From NCBI GenBank assembly GCA_003991915.1, contig RQTK01000049.1, positions 801,500 through 865,499 on the forward strand: 64,000 nt of DNA, in the 5' to 3' direction. The translations under genes and the position numbers were made by a program. The stretch comes from Elysia chlorotica (taxonomy: Eukaryota; Mollusca; Gastropoda; Plakobranchidae). Below, one piece after another: positions 1-10,550 of this stretch (positions are counted from its first letter, which is position 1; each line of letters opens with the position of its first letter). A model generated the notes under the pieces. That model was not told the DNA's origin. It saw nothing but the letters and a program-made list of their open reading frames with translations, and searched no databases.

Positions 1-410
1 CCTAGTATGTCTTCATCGATTATGGTTGACTATGAGTCTCTTGCGATTGTAGAATATACCTATATGGGAGTGACAATTCCTGTCGCAGCAGTAGAACATA
101 TGTTGGTAGTTATCTGCCGTTGCACTGAAGCATGATGACAAAGGAAATCCAAAAGAGTGCGGTAGAGAAAATGTGTCCTTTTTTCTCCCTGATGCATTAC
201 TTAAGCGTATATTTTTTTAACCCTTTTTACTAAATATTGGAGAGAGCAAAGCTTAAAAAAAATAAGAATCAGGCAAGATTCATACCCTATTGAGATATTA
301 ATGGGGAAATTTGATGCAGAGTGATTTTATTTACAACTCTTCAAAGATTTTAATCAATATATTGAATAAGAGTGCAGTTTAATGATAAATGAATTGTTGA
401 CTTTGCACAG
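1..410. other. Intronic sequence, no exon recognised
   Basis: AT-rich sequence left of the first recognisable monoamine oxidase exon. The N-terminal FAD-binding GxGxxG segment of that enzyme is not found here, so it presumably lies upstream of the window. Nothing else is recognised in these bases. Confidence 0.5.
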
Positions 411-3400
411 ATCGAATTGGTGGGAGAACTTTAACTCGACAACTTACTGCTGCAGATGGCACCAGAGATTTTTTTGACATTGGAGGCGAGTGGGTTGGCA
501 GGTAAAAGTCAATCTTCATATTGATAATCCCTCTGTAATAGTATTGTACATGACTGAGCTTAGACACTTTGAAATGTTTGAACTGATTTTTCTGTATAAA
601 ATGGGATGCAGTCAAAACTTTTAAACTCTGCTCGTGCATTATGTCCTCCTAAAGCTTTTGAGACTGAGCAATGTTTGTATATATATATATATAGTATAAT
701 TGCTTTTAGTATTTAGCGTATCATAAATATGACTGTATTCATCTTCTGAAATAACATAATTTTTTGTGGTAAAATTCAAATATTTTTTCTGTAAAATTGA
801 TTAATTTGTTAAAGTTATCTCATGCAGTAGAATGATAATTTCAAAGAAAACGAACCAAGCTTTTATCTCCATACTGCAGAAATTTTTATAATGATCCTCT
901 CTTCAAGCCTTTAACATAATATGCATGATACTTATAGAATGAGAGGAACTAGCTCAAGTGGTAGAGTGTTGGTCTCCAGATCAGAAAGTCTGTGGTTTGA
1001 GTCCCATGATCGGCAGATTTATTTGTCAGATTTTGTCCTCTGCAAGTGGTTGGGTCGGTGTCAGTGTAATGTGATTGGCTGAGACAGGAGTTATGGTTTC
1101 CCTGCCCTGTCTTGTATGTGGCAGCACATGAAATTGTCAGACTTCAGTCTTGGGCCCAACCACAATATAACCTATTTAGTGCTGACGTTAGACGTTAAAT
1201 CAACCCACCTGAACTCACTCAATAGTTCAATAATCTTTTAAATTCATATATATGTGAATTCAAGCAATTCTGATTAAAAAATTGAAATTGTAATTCCTTA
1301 AAGTAGCAAATTCGTGTTTGTAAAGTCAATATAGATGTGAGTTTCCAATATATTTGTTCAATTGTATTTGAAATACTTCAAGAAGAGTATAAATATATAT
1401 GATAGAATTTTACATGACATTCCTTAAATTTAATATTGTGAGCTAATTAAGCAATACATGTATCATTAAATTATATCAAATTGAAAAGAAAATTCTAAGA
1501 TTTGATTTATTGCATATTTGTACTTGAGAATTTTTGTGTGTTTATAAATAGGATGCAGTAGAATGGGTCCAATTTTTTTTAACGTGCTAATTGGTTACTT
1601 ACATTTGAATGGTGCACTTAATTAAATCAGATTTTATCTCTGTTGTTTTTCAGACCCCAGCCTCACATGCATTATCTTCTCCAAAAATTTGGAGTTCATA
1701 CCTTTAATCCTGTAGTACCACCAGAAGGTAATGGAGATGGTCTGAGAAGTACTGACTTTTCATGGCAAACACGTCTTGATTTGCACCAAGCCATTTGGAA
1801 GGTTTGTTTTAATATTTAAAGAAATTAGTTTCAATTGTTTTAATGCTATTTTATCATTTTGTTCCTGATGAAGTTCTATGGAGTTTTACCCTTTGAGCCC
1901 TGGCAGTAAATTTACTTTATACCTAGCCTCCTGAGCTGAAAATGGTTTCTAGGCACACAATGTCTATCATCATAATATGTCTTCACTGGTGTGTTACTGG
2001 GAAGTTTTTACATTCTAGATCTATATCTACGTGGTTATTTAACAGTGTTACAGTGCTCGGTAAATAAAAGCTCCACCGCTCAAGCAATGTCTTGGGCTCA
2101 AAGGGTTAAGCACATTCAAGCCTGTTATTGAAATGAGCCCATACTGAGTTTTTAGTAAGCCTCTTGATTCCTTGTGGAACATAGATCCGCAGCAATTACC
2201 CTCCACCTGACTCAGTTTTGGGTTTTGGCTGGTCTTCTTCAGCTCAGCCCACGTGGTACCGACAGCTTTTATTTCTGCATCAGTGCTTCTCCTCCATGTC
2301 TGCTTTCGACAGTCGACCTTTCTTTTTCCTTGAAGATTCCACTCCAGGGCTTGTGATGTGGTCAAGGGAAAACTATGTTGTTTTATGAATGGTTTTGTGC
2401 GAGATCAGAGTACCTCCGATTACCAGGTCAATAAAGGAGCAAAACTCGATCAAGAATTCTCCATTCTCGTTTTGATTTCCGGTGCACTCCATGTTTGTGT
2501 TGTTGGTGCCTACTTTAGCATTCAGGTCTCCCAACAAGATTCTCATGTCACTCTTTGGGACTTTGTTGATCACGTCTGGACATGTTCATAGAACCTTACT
2601 TTCTCCTTGATCTCTGCTACATTTGTGGGAGCATAACACTATATGATGGTTACTTTTCTGCCCTTTGAGTTAAATCTTGCACTTTTTGCAGTGAGAATCC
2701 TCGATGATACAGGTTCTCAGAACAGTAGTGCCCGTGTTGCCTCAGGTGTCATAAGCAATGCGACTCCATGTGTGTGTGCTTGACTTTCTTCATTTCCAGA
2801 GTGGATTATGGTGTTTCCATTGACTAGTCTTGTTCTCTCCGACCCTGTCCATCTTGTCTCACAGACGCCCAATATTTTCAAACCGTACCTGTTCATTTCT
2901 TCACATACCTGTGCAATTCTTCCGGTCTCACACAGGGTTCTGATGTTCTAGGTCCTTATCCTGGTCTTGGTGTTGGTTGTCAGAAGAGTTGTCGGCACAC
3001 CAGCTTCCCTAAGGCTTTCACCGGTGCATGTCATGGGCTCTACAGTTTGTGGATATTTGTTGCGGTTTATGTAACAGTATTTTATTTTTTACGAGACCGG
3101 GTTGTTAACCCCATGCCTAACCTCCAACCTGAAGGGCCAGTGAGTGCTCTTAGTCTGGCCTCTACCTTTCGACCTTTCTGGCTTGGGTGACCCTACCAGG
3201 AGACGAATGTCCAGCTTGCGTAGCTCTAGAGGTCATTGAGACGCACAAGCCCATAGTGAGGCGTAGTGTGATTGTTTGTGAGTAAAAAAAAATATCATTT
3301 GGCAACTTTGAATTGAGCTAGTATTAATCTATTTTTTTATTTAATAATTTTCTTTTTATGATTCGCATGATCAGTTGGAGAGTCTAAGAATGAAAGTATT

Positions 3401-6400
3401 ATCCGATGGAGAAAAGGACTCCTCCCTTGCCTTGGAATGTGATTCTATTTTGCTTTCAACTTATGTGGAAAAGAATCTGTGGACACAAGGTGGTTTTTTT
3501 TAAACATTTTTTTTCTCCTTTTTATTTAAATTTTTGAATTTCCATTTTCTTTTTATGTACCTCATGTTTTAAAAAATAGAAAATTTGTTGTCATAGGAGA
3601 TTTGTTATGTTGAATAATTTATTTTTAAATACATCAAATCTGTTTAAAAAAGATTGGATACAATTTTACATTTAACATTTTGTTGTTGTTGTCGTTCATC
3701 CAGAATGTTCTATACATCCCTTTGAGTTTGAATGTATTGTGATCATAAGAGAAGATAGGATAGTGTGATATTTGTATTTTACTGTTGTATACCTTTCATC
3801 AAAATAGACATGAAATTGTATAAAATTATAATTCCAATTATTTTTTTTCTTCTTTTTTTTTTAAACTTGAAAATAATGAACAACAACAAAACAACTCAGA
3901 GGCGAAAAAGATGATTGATGCAGCATGCAGATGCATGTTCAGCCTAGCTCCGTCCGAGATGAGTCTGCTGTACTTCCTGATGTATGTCGAGGCAGCAGGA
4001 GGGATGGAGATATTCCTCCACCCAGGGGAGTACACGGGTGGAGAGTGCAGAGTCAAGGTAAACACACAAATATTTTCCAGAGAATTAAAATTATAAGTAA
4101 TAATTTTTTTTATTTTTTCCATACAGGGATTTGTGTGTACGTTGTGTTCAGTCCAAACTTCTACACTATTCTTCCAAAAGCTACTTTAGAGTGTATCCCT
4201 TTCATGTTGTATAGTTGCACATCATGTTAAAACACTACTAGTCCCCTGAGTTCTTTCAAAATTACACTTGGTATTGAAATCCAATCCTGGCCCGCCAGGC
4301 TTCCCTGTTGTCAGTCCTAATGAGCTCGGTGTTACTTAGAGTTTTCTTGGCGGTATAGTTGTTTAGGCTATTGATGTATGTGGTGCTCTGTCGTCCTCTG
4401 CTTTTCCACCCTTCTATTTTGCCACATAGTATCTGTTTCTCCATCCCATTCTTCCTACATGTGTGTTCCAGGTTGTAGGGATCCTTTGTATCCTGTCATT
4501 TCCATAACTTCTGTGTTGTTTTTTCTGCCTGTCAATGATATTCTCATGACCCTTCGGAGGAACCACACTTCCGCAGCTTCCAGTCTACTCTATGTGTTTT
4601 TATTCAGTGTCCAGCATTCACATCCATACAAAAGGGCTGACCAAACATATGCTTTCAGAGTGTTCATTTTGGAGCTGGCAGTTATATTGCTGTTTGAAAA
4701 TATCATTACCTGAATTTTAAAAAAGCAAGAAGATTCCTTTTTACCATATTTTAAACGTGATGGTCTCAAGGGCATTTCCTCAAATAAACAAAACAATTAT
4801 TATCTGTGATTATTTATTCTGTAATTTCAGGGAGGAGTGCAGCAGCTATGTCACCATTTGATGCAAAAAATCGGGAAAAACTTTGTGTACCTGAAGCAAC
4901 CAGTATCTAACATTATCCAAGTGAGTAAAGTACAAGAAAGTCTTTATATGTATTTATAAGTGAACATAGTGCTTTTTTCTCTATTTTCAAATAAAGAAAT
5001 CTTGTTGTTGCTCTTGTTGTTTTTTGCCTCCAGGTCATGCAGAAGATTTACATTCCATTTGTTAGAAACCAATAGGATGCTGCTATAAAACTTTCAAAAT
5101 GAATTTATTGACAGATGTTTGACATGCTGCTGGAAAAAAAGAAATTAAAAGATCTGACTGGTTGAAGACTTTTTTTTATGGTCAAATAGAAGTTTTAGTT
5201 TTGAAATGTTGTGCAGAACAAATTGTGCACTTATGCTTACAATTGTTTCATATTTTTTTGGTTCTTTTTAAAGGGTTTTATTGGTGAATTTGCTCTCAGT
5301 CAGTGTGCAAATACATATCGAAGGTAAACTATAAAATCTGACATTAATTTATATTTGGTGAATGTATACAGCTTCAATAACTTTCAAACTTTTTTTTTTC
5401 TGTCAGTCTATAGAGGGTGCTCGTATAATAACAGAAAACCAAATGCAGTTGCTCTGTCAACGGGTGATAATGGCGGTACCTCCTCATCACGCAGGTAAAG
5501 GAAATCTTGTTTCCATCTGCTGCTTTTCCACAATCAGGTTGATGCCTTTGCATCCTTGCAATCCATCTTCCCAGCCCTTCCCAGATTTTTTCTATCTCTC
5601 TACTCTTGCTCTCTTGCCATTCATCTTTCCTGTTGCAGTAATGTCATCTACACTATGTCTGTGCATAACATGTCCAGCAAACTTTGATTGTTGTGTTTTT
5701 ATTCTACTGTGAAGATTTAATCTTGCACTCGGCATACAATTTGGATTGGCCCTAAATAAACAGTAAATGGCTTGGACCCATTTTTACCATGTATTTGCAA
5801 CTAAGTTTGTATTATTTTCACTTAATTGTATAAATTAAAAGCAAAGGTGTTTATGTTATTATCATTTTACCTACCTTTGTGCTATGGGAAAAATATGCAG
5901 AGAGAACTATGAACCATGAAAAAATTTTTTTGAAAATAAAAATAGTATCGTTTCATGTTAATTTCACCATGGGGATGTTAAGTTAAATATTTTCCTGGCT
6001 TGGTTTTAAAGTTTAGATTTAAGAAAGCTTTAGCTTGTTTTGGAAATTAACAATATACAACTTAAAAGAGACAAAAGGTATAAGTACTGCAGTTGTTACG
6101 TTTTTTTGCAGGATTTCATATGACGATTGTGTAGATTGTGTCTTTGAAAATGTCAACAGTCATATAAATATTTTTAAAAACTGTTTTTCTTTTGACAGCT
6201 GCAATTTCCTATCAACCTCCAATGCCGCTTACAAAGAAAGGAATACTCCAAAGTGTGCCGTTGGCATTTTTAGTAAAATTTGTTATCACATATGATGAGG
6301 TAAGATTTTTTGTTCAGTTTATGTGATTTATCATGTTTACAATTATTTTGTACAAGTTAAGTCATATCAATTCAGTTAGTGTTAGTATTTTTACTTTTAT

Positions 6401-9400
6401 CTTCCTCTTTAATCTTTTTCTTCATAGCTAACATTTGTTAAAATATGCACAGTAAAATTCTTCAAATGTGCCAGCCCCACATGGTTTGTGGACAGGTTTC
6501 AGGCCCAGATCTTTTCAGTCTTTCCCTGATTGTCCTTGTTTAATTTGCAAGATAGGCCAGGCAAAACTTTGTTGTGGATTGGATATATCAAACAAAACAA
6601 TCTTTTTATTCTACCTTTTTTTCTTCTTCATCTTCTCATTCTTCTTACAACTGTGTGTGTTTTGCCGTCCAAACAAAATCTCTGGACACATTTCATTGTG
6701 AATGTGATTTATAGGGACATTTGTTCTCTTTTTTGTCCCTTTTTGTGCAGAAATATTTATTTTCCTTTGCAAAACTACACTTGTAGAAAAAAAAAGCATA
6801 AATGTAGTTAAGTATCTTTAAAAAATGGTATTATCGATTGTATATAAAACATTAAATCTAATATCTTCATAGGCCTTCTGGTCTCACAAAAACGGGAAAC
6901 GCCAATATGGGTTTCAAGCAATTTTGAGTAAGGCTGGCTCACCTGTGGGCGTAGTGTATGATGCGACATCAGGCCGAGGAAATCCTGCTCTAGCTGGCTT
7001 TGTCTCATCTTCTGTTGCTGCAGATAGTGATGTGAGTAATCTTTTCGCTTGTGAAACAGTGAACTGTCTCTCAGTATTCGTGGCAACGACTGGCCTTTGT
7101 CCATTCAAGTTATGTAATCACTTTTGTTCAATCTGTTGTTTGAGAGTTTTAAAAAAATCACTTGAAATTAACAGAATCAAAATTATAAATTGTGAGACTG
7201 AGATGGTAATGAGGGAGAACGCTGGTCACTAAATCGATTCAGAGCTTGTTGAATCTGTAATAATAATAATATAATAATAATGGCATTTATAGGGCGCCCA
7301 CTCCCCACAATGTGGGCCCTAGGCGCCTTACAATGTTAATACATTCACCCACTTACATACAACTAATACAACATAAGAAAAATACACAATAGAAACAGAA
7401 CTTAACCACATCTACACTGGTGACTAGGATTGCAAATGTTTTGTAAAAAGATGTGTCTTGAGTTTACTTTTAAACTGGTCTAATTTTGTTATTTCCCTGA
7501 TGTCACTAGGAAGGGAATTCCAAACTTTTGGGCCAATGAAGGAAAATGCTCTCAATCCATACATCAATACTGGTTCTATGTAGCAGCAGAGGACTTTCTG
7601 TCTTGTGGTCATCGAAATGTTCTTATTCGAGAGTATTGCCTTCATTCTTTGGAAAACAGTCTTAGCCTGAGCTATTCTTGAGTTTATTGGTTGTAAATAT
7701 ACCCACAGTAAAATTCTTCAAATGTGCCAGCCCTACATCGTTTGTGGACTGGTTTCACCCCAGATCTTTTCAGTCTTGCCCTGATTGTAGTTGTTTAATG
7801 TGCAAGATAGGCCAGACAAAACTTTGTTGTGGATTGGATATATCCAACAAAACAATCTTTTTATTCTACCTTTTTTTCTTCTTCATCTTCTCATTCTTCT
7901 TACAACTGTGTGTGTTTTGCCGTCCAAACAAGATCTCTGGACACATTACATTGTGAATGTGATTTATAGGGACATTTGTTCTCTTTTTTTTGTGTGCTTT
8001 TTTTTTTAAATTTGTTTTTAAAATTGTAAAACCTTTTTTTTCTTGCAGAAATATTTATTTACCTTAGAAAAATTACACTGTTATAAAAAAAGCATAAATG
8101 TAGTTAAAGTGTCTTTAAAAAATGGTATTATCAATTGTATATAAATCATTAAATCTAATATCTTCATAGGCCTTCTGGTCACATAAAAACGGAAAACGCC
8201 AATATGGGTTTCAAGCAATTTTGAGTAAGGCTGGCTCACCTGTGGGCGTAGTGTATGATGCAACATCAGGCCGGGGAAACCCTGCTCTAGCTGGCTTCGT
8301 CTCATCTTCTGTTGCTGCAGATAGTGATGTGAGTGATCTTTATGCTTATGAACCAGTGAACTGTCTCTCAATATTTGTGGCAACGACTGGCCTTAGTCCA
8401 TCTAGTTCTATCATCACTTTTGTTCAATCTGTTTGAAAGTAAAAAAAAAAAAATCACTTTAAATTAAAAGAATCAAAATTATAAATTGTGAGACTAAGAT
8501 GGTAATGAGGGTGAATGCTGGCCACTAAATTGATTCAGAGGTCCATTTCCATTATCAGGATTTAAGGACAATATATTTTATGTGTATTGCCAAAGTAGTA
8601 CATGTATCTCTTATCTTAGAGACCAAATGAACTTTACACAACTTTATGCATTAGGCTGATTTCCAGGATACATGCTTAATCGTTAAAAGAGTGCTTTGCT
8701 TCATATAGGTGGTTGATATTCTTTTCAAATCGGGTGGGTACAGTTCAATATGAAAAATGCTTGCTAGTTTAACATAAGCCTTGACCAAGGTGTACTTTAT
8801 AAATAACAAAAACAAAACAAAACAAACGAACAAAAAAGCTCAGATAAATTAAAAATCTGTTGTTGAAATAAAAAATTAACGGACATTTTTTTTTATTACT
8901 GTGCACATTTTTTCTGTTGTTATATTTGTCCCAGTCAAAAAACCGAAAATCAGTCATTCTAAAACTGATCGAGAGACACCTTGGCCCCGAGTGCTACAGA
9001 CTGCTTGAGTTCAACCAGATGGACTGGAGTCAGGAAGCTTACAACGGTGGCTGTTTCTTGAAGGCTCTCATGCCCGGAACAACTTCATATTTCAACAATG
9101 AAATGCGGGAACCTTTTGACAGGTTTGAAATAATTTCCACAATTTGAACAAATAGAACAGCATACTTTTTTCATGAACTTCTCAACTCAAACGTCTTTTA
9201 TTAGTTCTTTATAGTTTTTAGATATATTATTTCCACAAGATTCGCTTCGCTGGAAGGTTTCAAAGTTATGCATTATAAATGTATCAGCTCGTAATATTTA
9301 ATCCCTGTATATAGGTGCGAAAAGAAATCTGCTTTTTTTCTCTATTAAAATATATCCCAACAGAAATTTGTTTTTACTGATTTCACTAGGAAAAACTAAC

Positions 9401-10205
9401 TTTGGTATTTCATCTTTTTTTCTTATGTATGTTTGTACTTAGGATTCATTTTGCTGGCACGGAGACTGCCACTGTGTGGTGCGGCTTTATGAACGGAGCC
9501 ATCCAATCAGGGTTCAGAGCAGCAACAGAGGTGGCTTGCCTTGTGTTATAACATAAGAATGATAGTTATGAGCATGTACATTGTCTTTGTTGTTTGGTTT
9601 ATGTTTTTTTTTTTAATGTTTGTTATCGTAAAATATATTTTCAGAAACTCTCAGATCGATTGGCTTTCTTAAGAAAATAAAAGTTTTTTTGGTGTTTTTT
9701 TTTTTCAAACTGAAATTGCAGTTGACAAAGCAATGTTATTTAAGAAGGAATTTTATCTTTATATTTCTATGAAATCTTTCTACATATCTCCCATATTTCA
9801 GCTTATGTTAACACTGCAGAATTTTATAAAGGGAAACCCACTTGGTAATGTAAATTTCTTTTTTCCAAATACTACACACAACTGTTAAGCATGTATCTCC
9901 AAGGTAAAATTAATGAATATCATATATATACTCCTCTGCAGGTGCTGTATCATCTTCGACCTCTGATTGTCTCCTCACCTCATCCAGAATCCCTCTGTTT
10001 TGAAAAGGATGGTTCTTTCAGAAGGAAAAGTAAAGAGAGAGACCAACCATACTCTAAATGGCTGCTGTGGGGGTTGGGCTGTTTGGGACTTGCCTCAGCA
10101 GTTTATTTCCTCTCAAAGAGCGCTCGTTTGAATCAAAGCAGCAACATCGCCCACCCCAGCACTTTTGTTAGAAACATCCACTTAGTGTTTGAATCTCCCC
10201 ATTGA
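411..10205 (+). CDS. Flavin-containing monoamine oxidase, 5'-partial
   Basis: Oxidative deamination of amines using covalent FAD; family members are anchored in the mitochondrial outer membrane. Exons: 411-501, 1654-1801, 3375-3489, 3900-4057, 4831-4920, 5407-5494, 6199-6299, 6873-7031 or 8170-8328, 8935-9122, 9443-9530, 9942-10205. All have AG/GT borders and matching phases. Using one copy of the duplicated exon gives 495 visible residues; the missing start (dinucleotide-binding loop) is left of the window. Motifs in order: [29 protein letters not shown] (flavin-proximal Lys), YNGGCF (Cys expected to bind FAD covalently), [16 protein letters not shown], then a hydrophobic C-terminal anchor [18 protein letters not shown]. 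The two aromatic-cage tyrosines of vertebrate MAO are Phe here (GGCF and CGFM). Introns hold SINE and LINE debris. The family call is firm; MAO-A/B orthology and substrate are not known. Confidence 0.93.
950..1205 (+). mobile_element. tRNA-derived SINE, family A
   Basis: The head has A-box-like GCTCAAGTGGTAGAG and B-box-like GGTTTGAGTCCC. The body carries GGCAGCACATGAAATTG and the 3' end TAGTGCTGACGTTAGACGTT. The same body recurs near 12.8, 35.8, 36.1, 43.9, 44.4, 48.7, 59.2 and 61.0 kb. This is the most complete copy. It lies in the intron after the first visible MAO exon. Confidence 0.8.
2048..3260 (-). mobile_element. Decayed RTE-like LINE, internally deleted
   Basis: Read on the minus strand, an endonuclease-like stretch ([15 protein letters not shown], then [23 protein letters not shown] and [12 protein letters not shown]) is followed directly by a LINE C-terminal stretch (QGKRK...QTWRRS...GTTWAELKK). 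The whole reverse transcriptase that should lie between is missing. Several stops and frame changes make it nonfunctional. It sits in an MAO intron, antisense to the gene. Assignment to the RTE clade is from remembered motifs. Confidence 0.75.
4250..4800 (-). mobile_element. LINE reverse transcriptase C-terminal fragment
   Basis: The minus strand encodes [20 protein letters not shown], a standard non-LTR reverse transcriptase C-terminal motif, and downstream [20 protein letters not shown] and [15 protein letters not shown], with frame breaks between. A 5'-truncated antisense insertion in the intron between MAO exons 3900-4057 and 4831-4920. Confidence 0.75.
5515..5712 (-). mobile_element. Small LINE fragment
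   Basis: The minus strand reads [19 protein letters not shown] followed by [11 protein letters not shown], which matches the 'GHV.R......I..GK..GKR.RGR' stretch at the C-terminus of RTE-like reverse transcriptases. About 200 bp just downstream of the MAO exon at 5407-5494. Confidence 0.65.
6873..7031 (+). other. Duplicated MAO exon, copy a
   Basis: A 159-nt phase 0-0 exon (53 codons, starting [13 protein letters not shown], ending SSVAADSD) with acceptor TTCATAG and donor GTGAGT. It encodes the substrate-domain stretch following ITYDE. The copy at 8170-8328 encodes exactly the same peptide. Including both would repeat 53 residues inside a folded domain, so at most one is expected per mRNA. 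Confidence 0.9.
7252..7690 (-). mobile_element. CR1/L2-like LINE 3' end
   Basis: The minus strand encodes [20 protein letters not shown], then joins to [19 protein letters not shown] and the terminal [15 protein letters not shown] stop. After the stop comes a 3' UTR with a GGCGCC/GGGCGCC stem and an (ATT)n tail. A sister copy lies at 49785-50153. It sits exactly between the two halves of the MAO exon duplication. The join after VLMYG looks like an internal deletion. Confidence 0.8.
8170..8328 (+). other. Duplicated MAO exon, copy b
   Basis: Second copy of the 159-nt exon with the same acceptor and donor. About seven bases differ from copy a, all at third codon positions and all synonymous (for example TCT/TCA, CAC/CAT, GCG/GCA, CGA/CGG, AAT/AAC, TTT/TTC). 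Both copies join in frame to the exons at 6199-6299 and 8935-9122. Confidence 0.88.
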
Positions 10206-10544
10206 TGTTAGTAAGGAATCTTTCTAGAAGTTGTGATTTAGATTCTTAGTTTTATATTTCTAATTAAAGTTTTTATAATAGAACTCAAACTCAAAGCAAC
10301 TGTGATTGTTGAAAGGCCGACATGTTTTTTTAAATTAATATATTTTGATACTCTGTTGGGAATAAATTTATTCCTTCTTTGTAGGTAAATGGGTTTAATC
10401 CATTTGTTATTATTCTTAAGATTAATTTCTCTCAAGCTCCCTGAAACTTTTTATTTATTGAGATTTGTGTGCAGGGAGTGAAAAATTTGAATGCTTTTAT
10501 ACATTCATAAGACTACATGCCTTTATTGAAGGTATCTGATATCC

Positions 10545-10550
10545 AATAAA
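10545..10550 (+). terminator. Candidate poly(A) signal for MAO
   Basis: An AATAAA lies 340 nt past the stop codon; another is at 10361-10366. Which is used cannot be told from sequence. Confidence 0.35.

Larger units (their letters stand above)
6447..8540 (+). repeat. Tandem segmental duplication around the MAO exon
   Basis: About 800 bp (6447-7245) is repeated at 7705-8540. Both copies open with CACAGTAAAATTCTTCAAAT and close near GATTCAGAG. They share the upstream intron, the exon and the downstream intron start, with scattered substitutions and small indels, more in the first ~150 bp than in the middle. A LINE 3' end separates them. Confidence 0.88.

Noticed and set aside
950-1020. Functional tRNA gene
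   Set aside because: The A- and B-box-like words are followed by a SINE body shared by several copies, and the stems pair poorly. The same holds for the tRNA-like stretches near 46.3, 48.6, 25.9 and 55.5 kb.
6468-6811. Open frames upstream of the MAO exon, repeated at 7678-8009
   Set aside because: They lie in the duplicated intron, are rich in Phe/Leu from T-rich sequence, and match no protein that I recognise.
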